The notes under the pieces were generated by a model. The model had not been told where the DNA came from, did no database searches, and saw only the letters and a program-made list of their open reading frames with translations. DNA of 64,000 nucleotides from a virus, in the IMG/VR virus record IMGVR_UViG_3300025889_000092, positions 1 through 64,000 of that record; one strand, 5' to 3'. Shown here one piece after another: positions 63,777 through 64,000 of the stretch (the first letter of the stretch is position 1; every line of letters starts with the position of its first letter). The position numbers and the translations under genes are program-made.

Positions 63777-64000
63777 AGGGGTAAGGAAGGAAGCTGATCA
63801 ACGCGGTCCCAATTTAATCCGAAAGAGATCTGTGTGTTATCCCGCCATTTATCGGGGTGCTGGAAGAGGAACCAGCAACTTGTAACGGAGTCTTTAGTTG
63901 ATCCAATAGCACGAAATTTAGGCCGTGGGCTCAAAACAACCATATTGGACATCCTATGCTTCAGGAGAAAGTTCCTGCGTTTAGCGACAGGTTCGATAAA
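63773..64000 (-). CDS. C-terminus of probable DNA methyltransferase, cut by window edge
   Basis: 75 codons are visible. The part SNMVVLSPRPKFRAIGSTKD and SVTSCWFLFQHPDKWRDNTQ matches the C-terminal style of phage methyltransferase-type proteins, where RPxF and a later WF(L/V) segment are usual. The catalytic region would be beyond 64000. The stop overlaps the ATG of the acidic protein. Family call is tentative. Confidence 0.5.
   Translation of the reverse strand, partial: FIEPVAKRRNFLLKHRMSNMVVLSPRPKFRAIGSTKDSVTSCWFLFQHPDKWRDNTQISFGLNWDRVDQLPSLPL

Noticed and set aside
1-64000. CRISPR array, reverse transcriptase or diversity-generating element
   Set aside because: I found no regularly spaced repeats with unique spacers and no RT motif. 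The fibre-gene repeats are coding tandem repeats.
1-64000. Photosystem genes psbA, psbD or hli
   Set aside because: No D1/D2 or high-light-inducible protein motifs were seen in any frame examined; photosynthesis-linked content is limited to the NblA-like candidate.

Overview
The window is a continuous piece of a large double-stranded DNA phage genome, most probably a cyanophage of Synechococcus-like hosts. The phage identity rests on a terminase large subunit (14951-16471), a portal of about 750 residues (19956-22202), an overlapping scaffold-like gene (21685-22617), a major capsid protein (23925-25040), long fibre and collar genes (40417-51603) and two peptidoglycan-degrading proteins. The cyanobacterial host is inferred from an NblA-like gene (33924-34175), S-adenosylmethionine decarboxylase (53890-54231), ThyX (58397-59113), a DUF4278-like YRG protein and several small proteins of a type common in marine cyanophages. 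The long portal and the N4gp56/P22-like look of the capsid protein, with no T4-type sheath, tube or baseplate gene and no tape measure in view, suggest a podovirus-like virion. This is not proven, because the genome continues past both ends.

Layout. 1-2157: leftward small genes, then a gene-free block whose 860-1660 part folds on paper into many perfect helices and is probably a large ornate non-coding RNA. 2158-9199: mostly rightward small genes, two tRNAs, an NrdR-like zinc ribbon, dCMP deaminase, sugar-modifying enzymes and an XRE regulator. 9177-14898: helical Ala/Gln-rich virion-type proteins, then a leftward glycan pair. 14951-25927: terminase, a run of small overlapping genes, portal, scaffold, capsid and a second abundant structural protein, with strong UUCG-loop terminators at 22646 and 25954. 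25989-32660: connector, internal and structural proteins. 32657-36355: a leftward regulator plus Dps-like pair, the NblA-like gene, a lysozyme-like virion lysin and helical virion proteins. 36315-39526: leftward accessory cluster (Dam-like protein, DNA-binding proteins, HNH-like proteins) with a structured leader. 39563-40376: small genes and a sigma-region-4-like regulator. 40417-52192: fibre and collar cassette interrupted by leftward glycan and oxygenase genes. 52189-54721: oxygenases, SpeD, HNH nuclease. 54686-57252: leftward holin-like and membrane genes and a rightward bifunctional endolysin. 57288-59113: small genes and ThyX. 59169-64000: leftward replication block with primase-helicase, PD-(D/E)XK nuclease and the end of a probable methyltransferase.

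How it works together. Packaging, head and fibre genes run mainly rightward; replication and small regulatory genes run leftward. Single genes or pairs for host modification (sugar transfer, methyl transfer, 2-oxoglutarate oxygenation, Dps, NblA, SpeD, dCMP deaminase, ThyX) sit between structural genes, often on the opposite strand or behind their own hairpin, as expected for morons gained one at a time.

The observations most worth following are the structured RNA at 860-1660, the 518-base two-frame overlap of portal and scaffold-like genes, the Dps-like gene with a conserved ferroxidase pattern, the NblA-like gene, the zinc ribbon resembling NrdR without its ATP-cone, and the mutually exclusive hairpins at 2199-2257.
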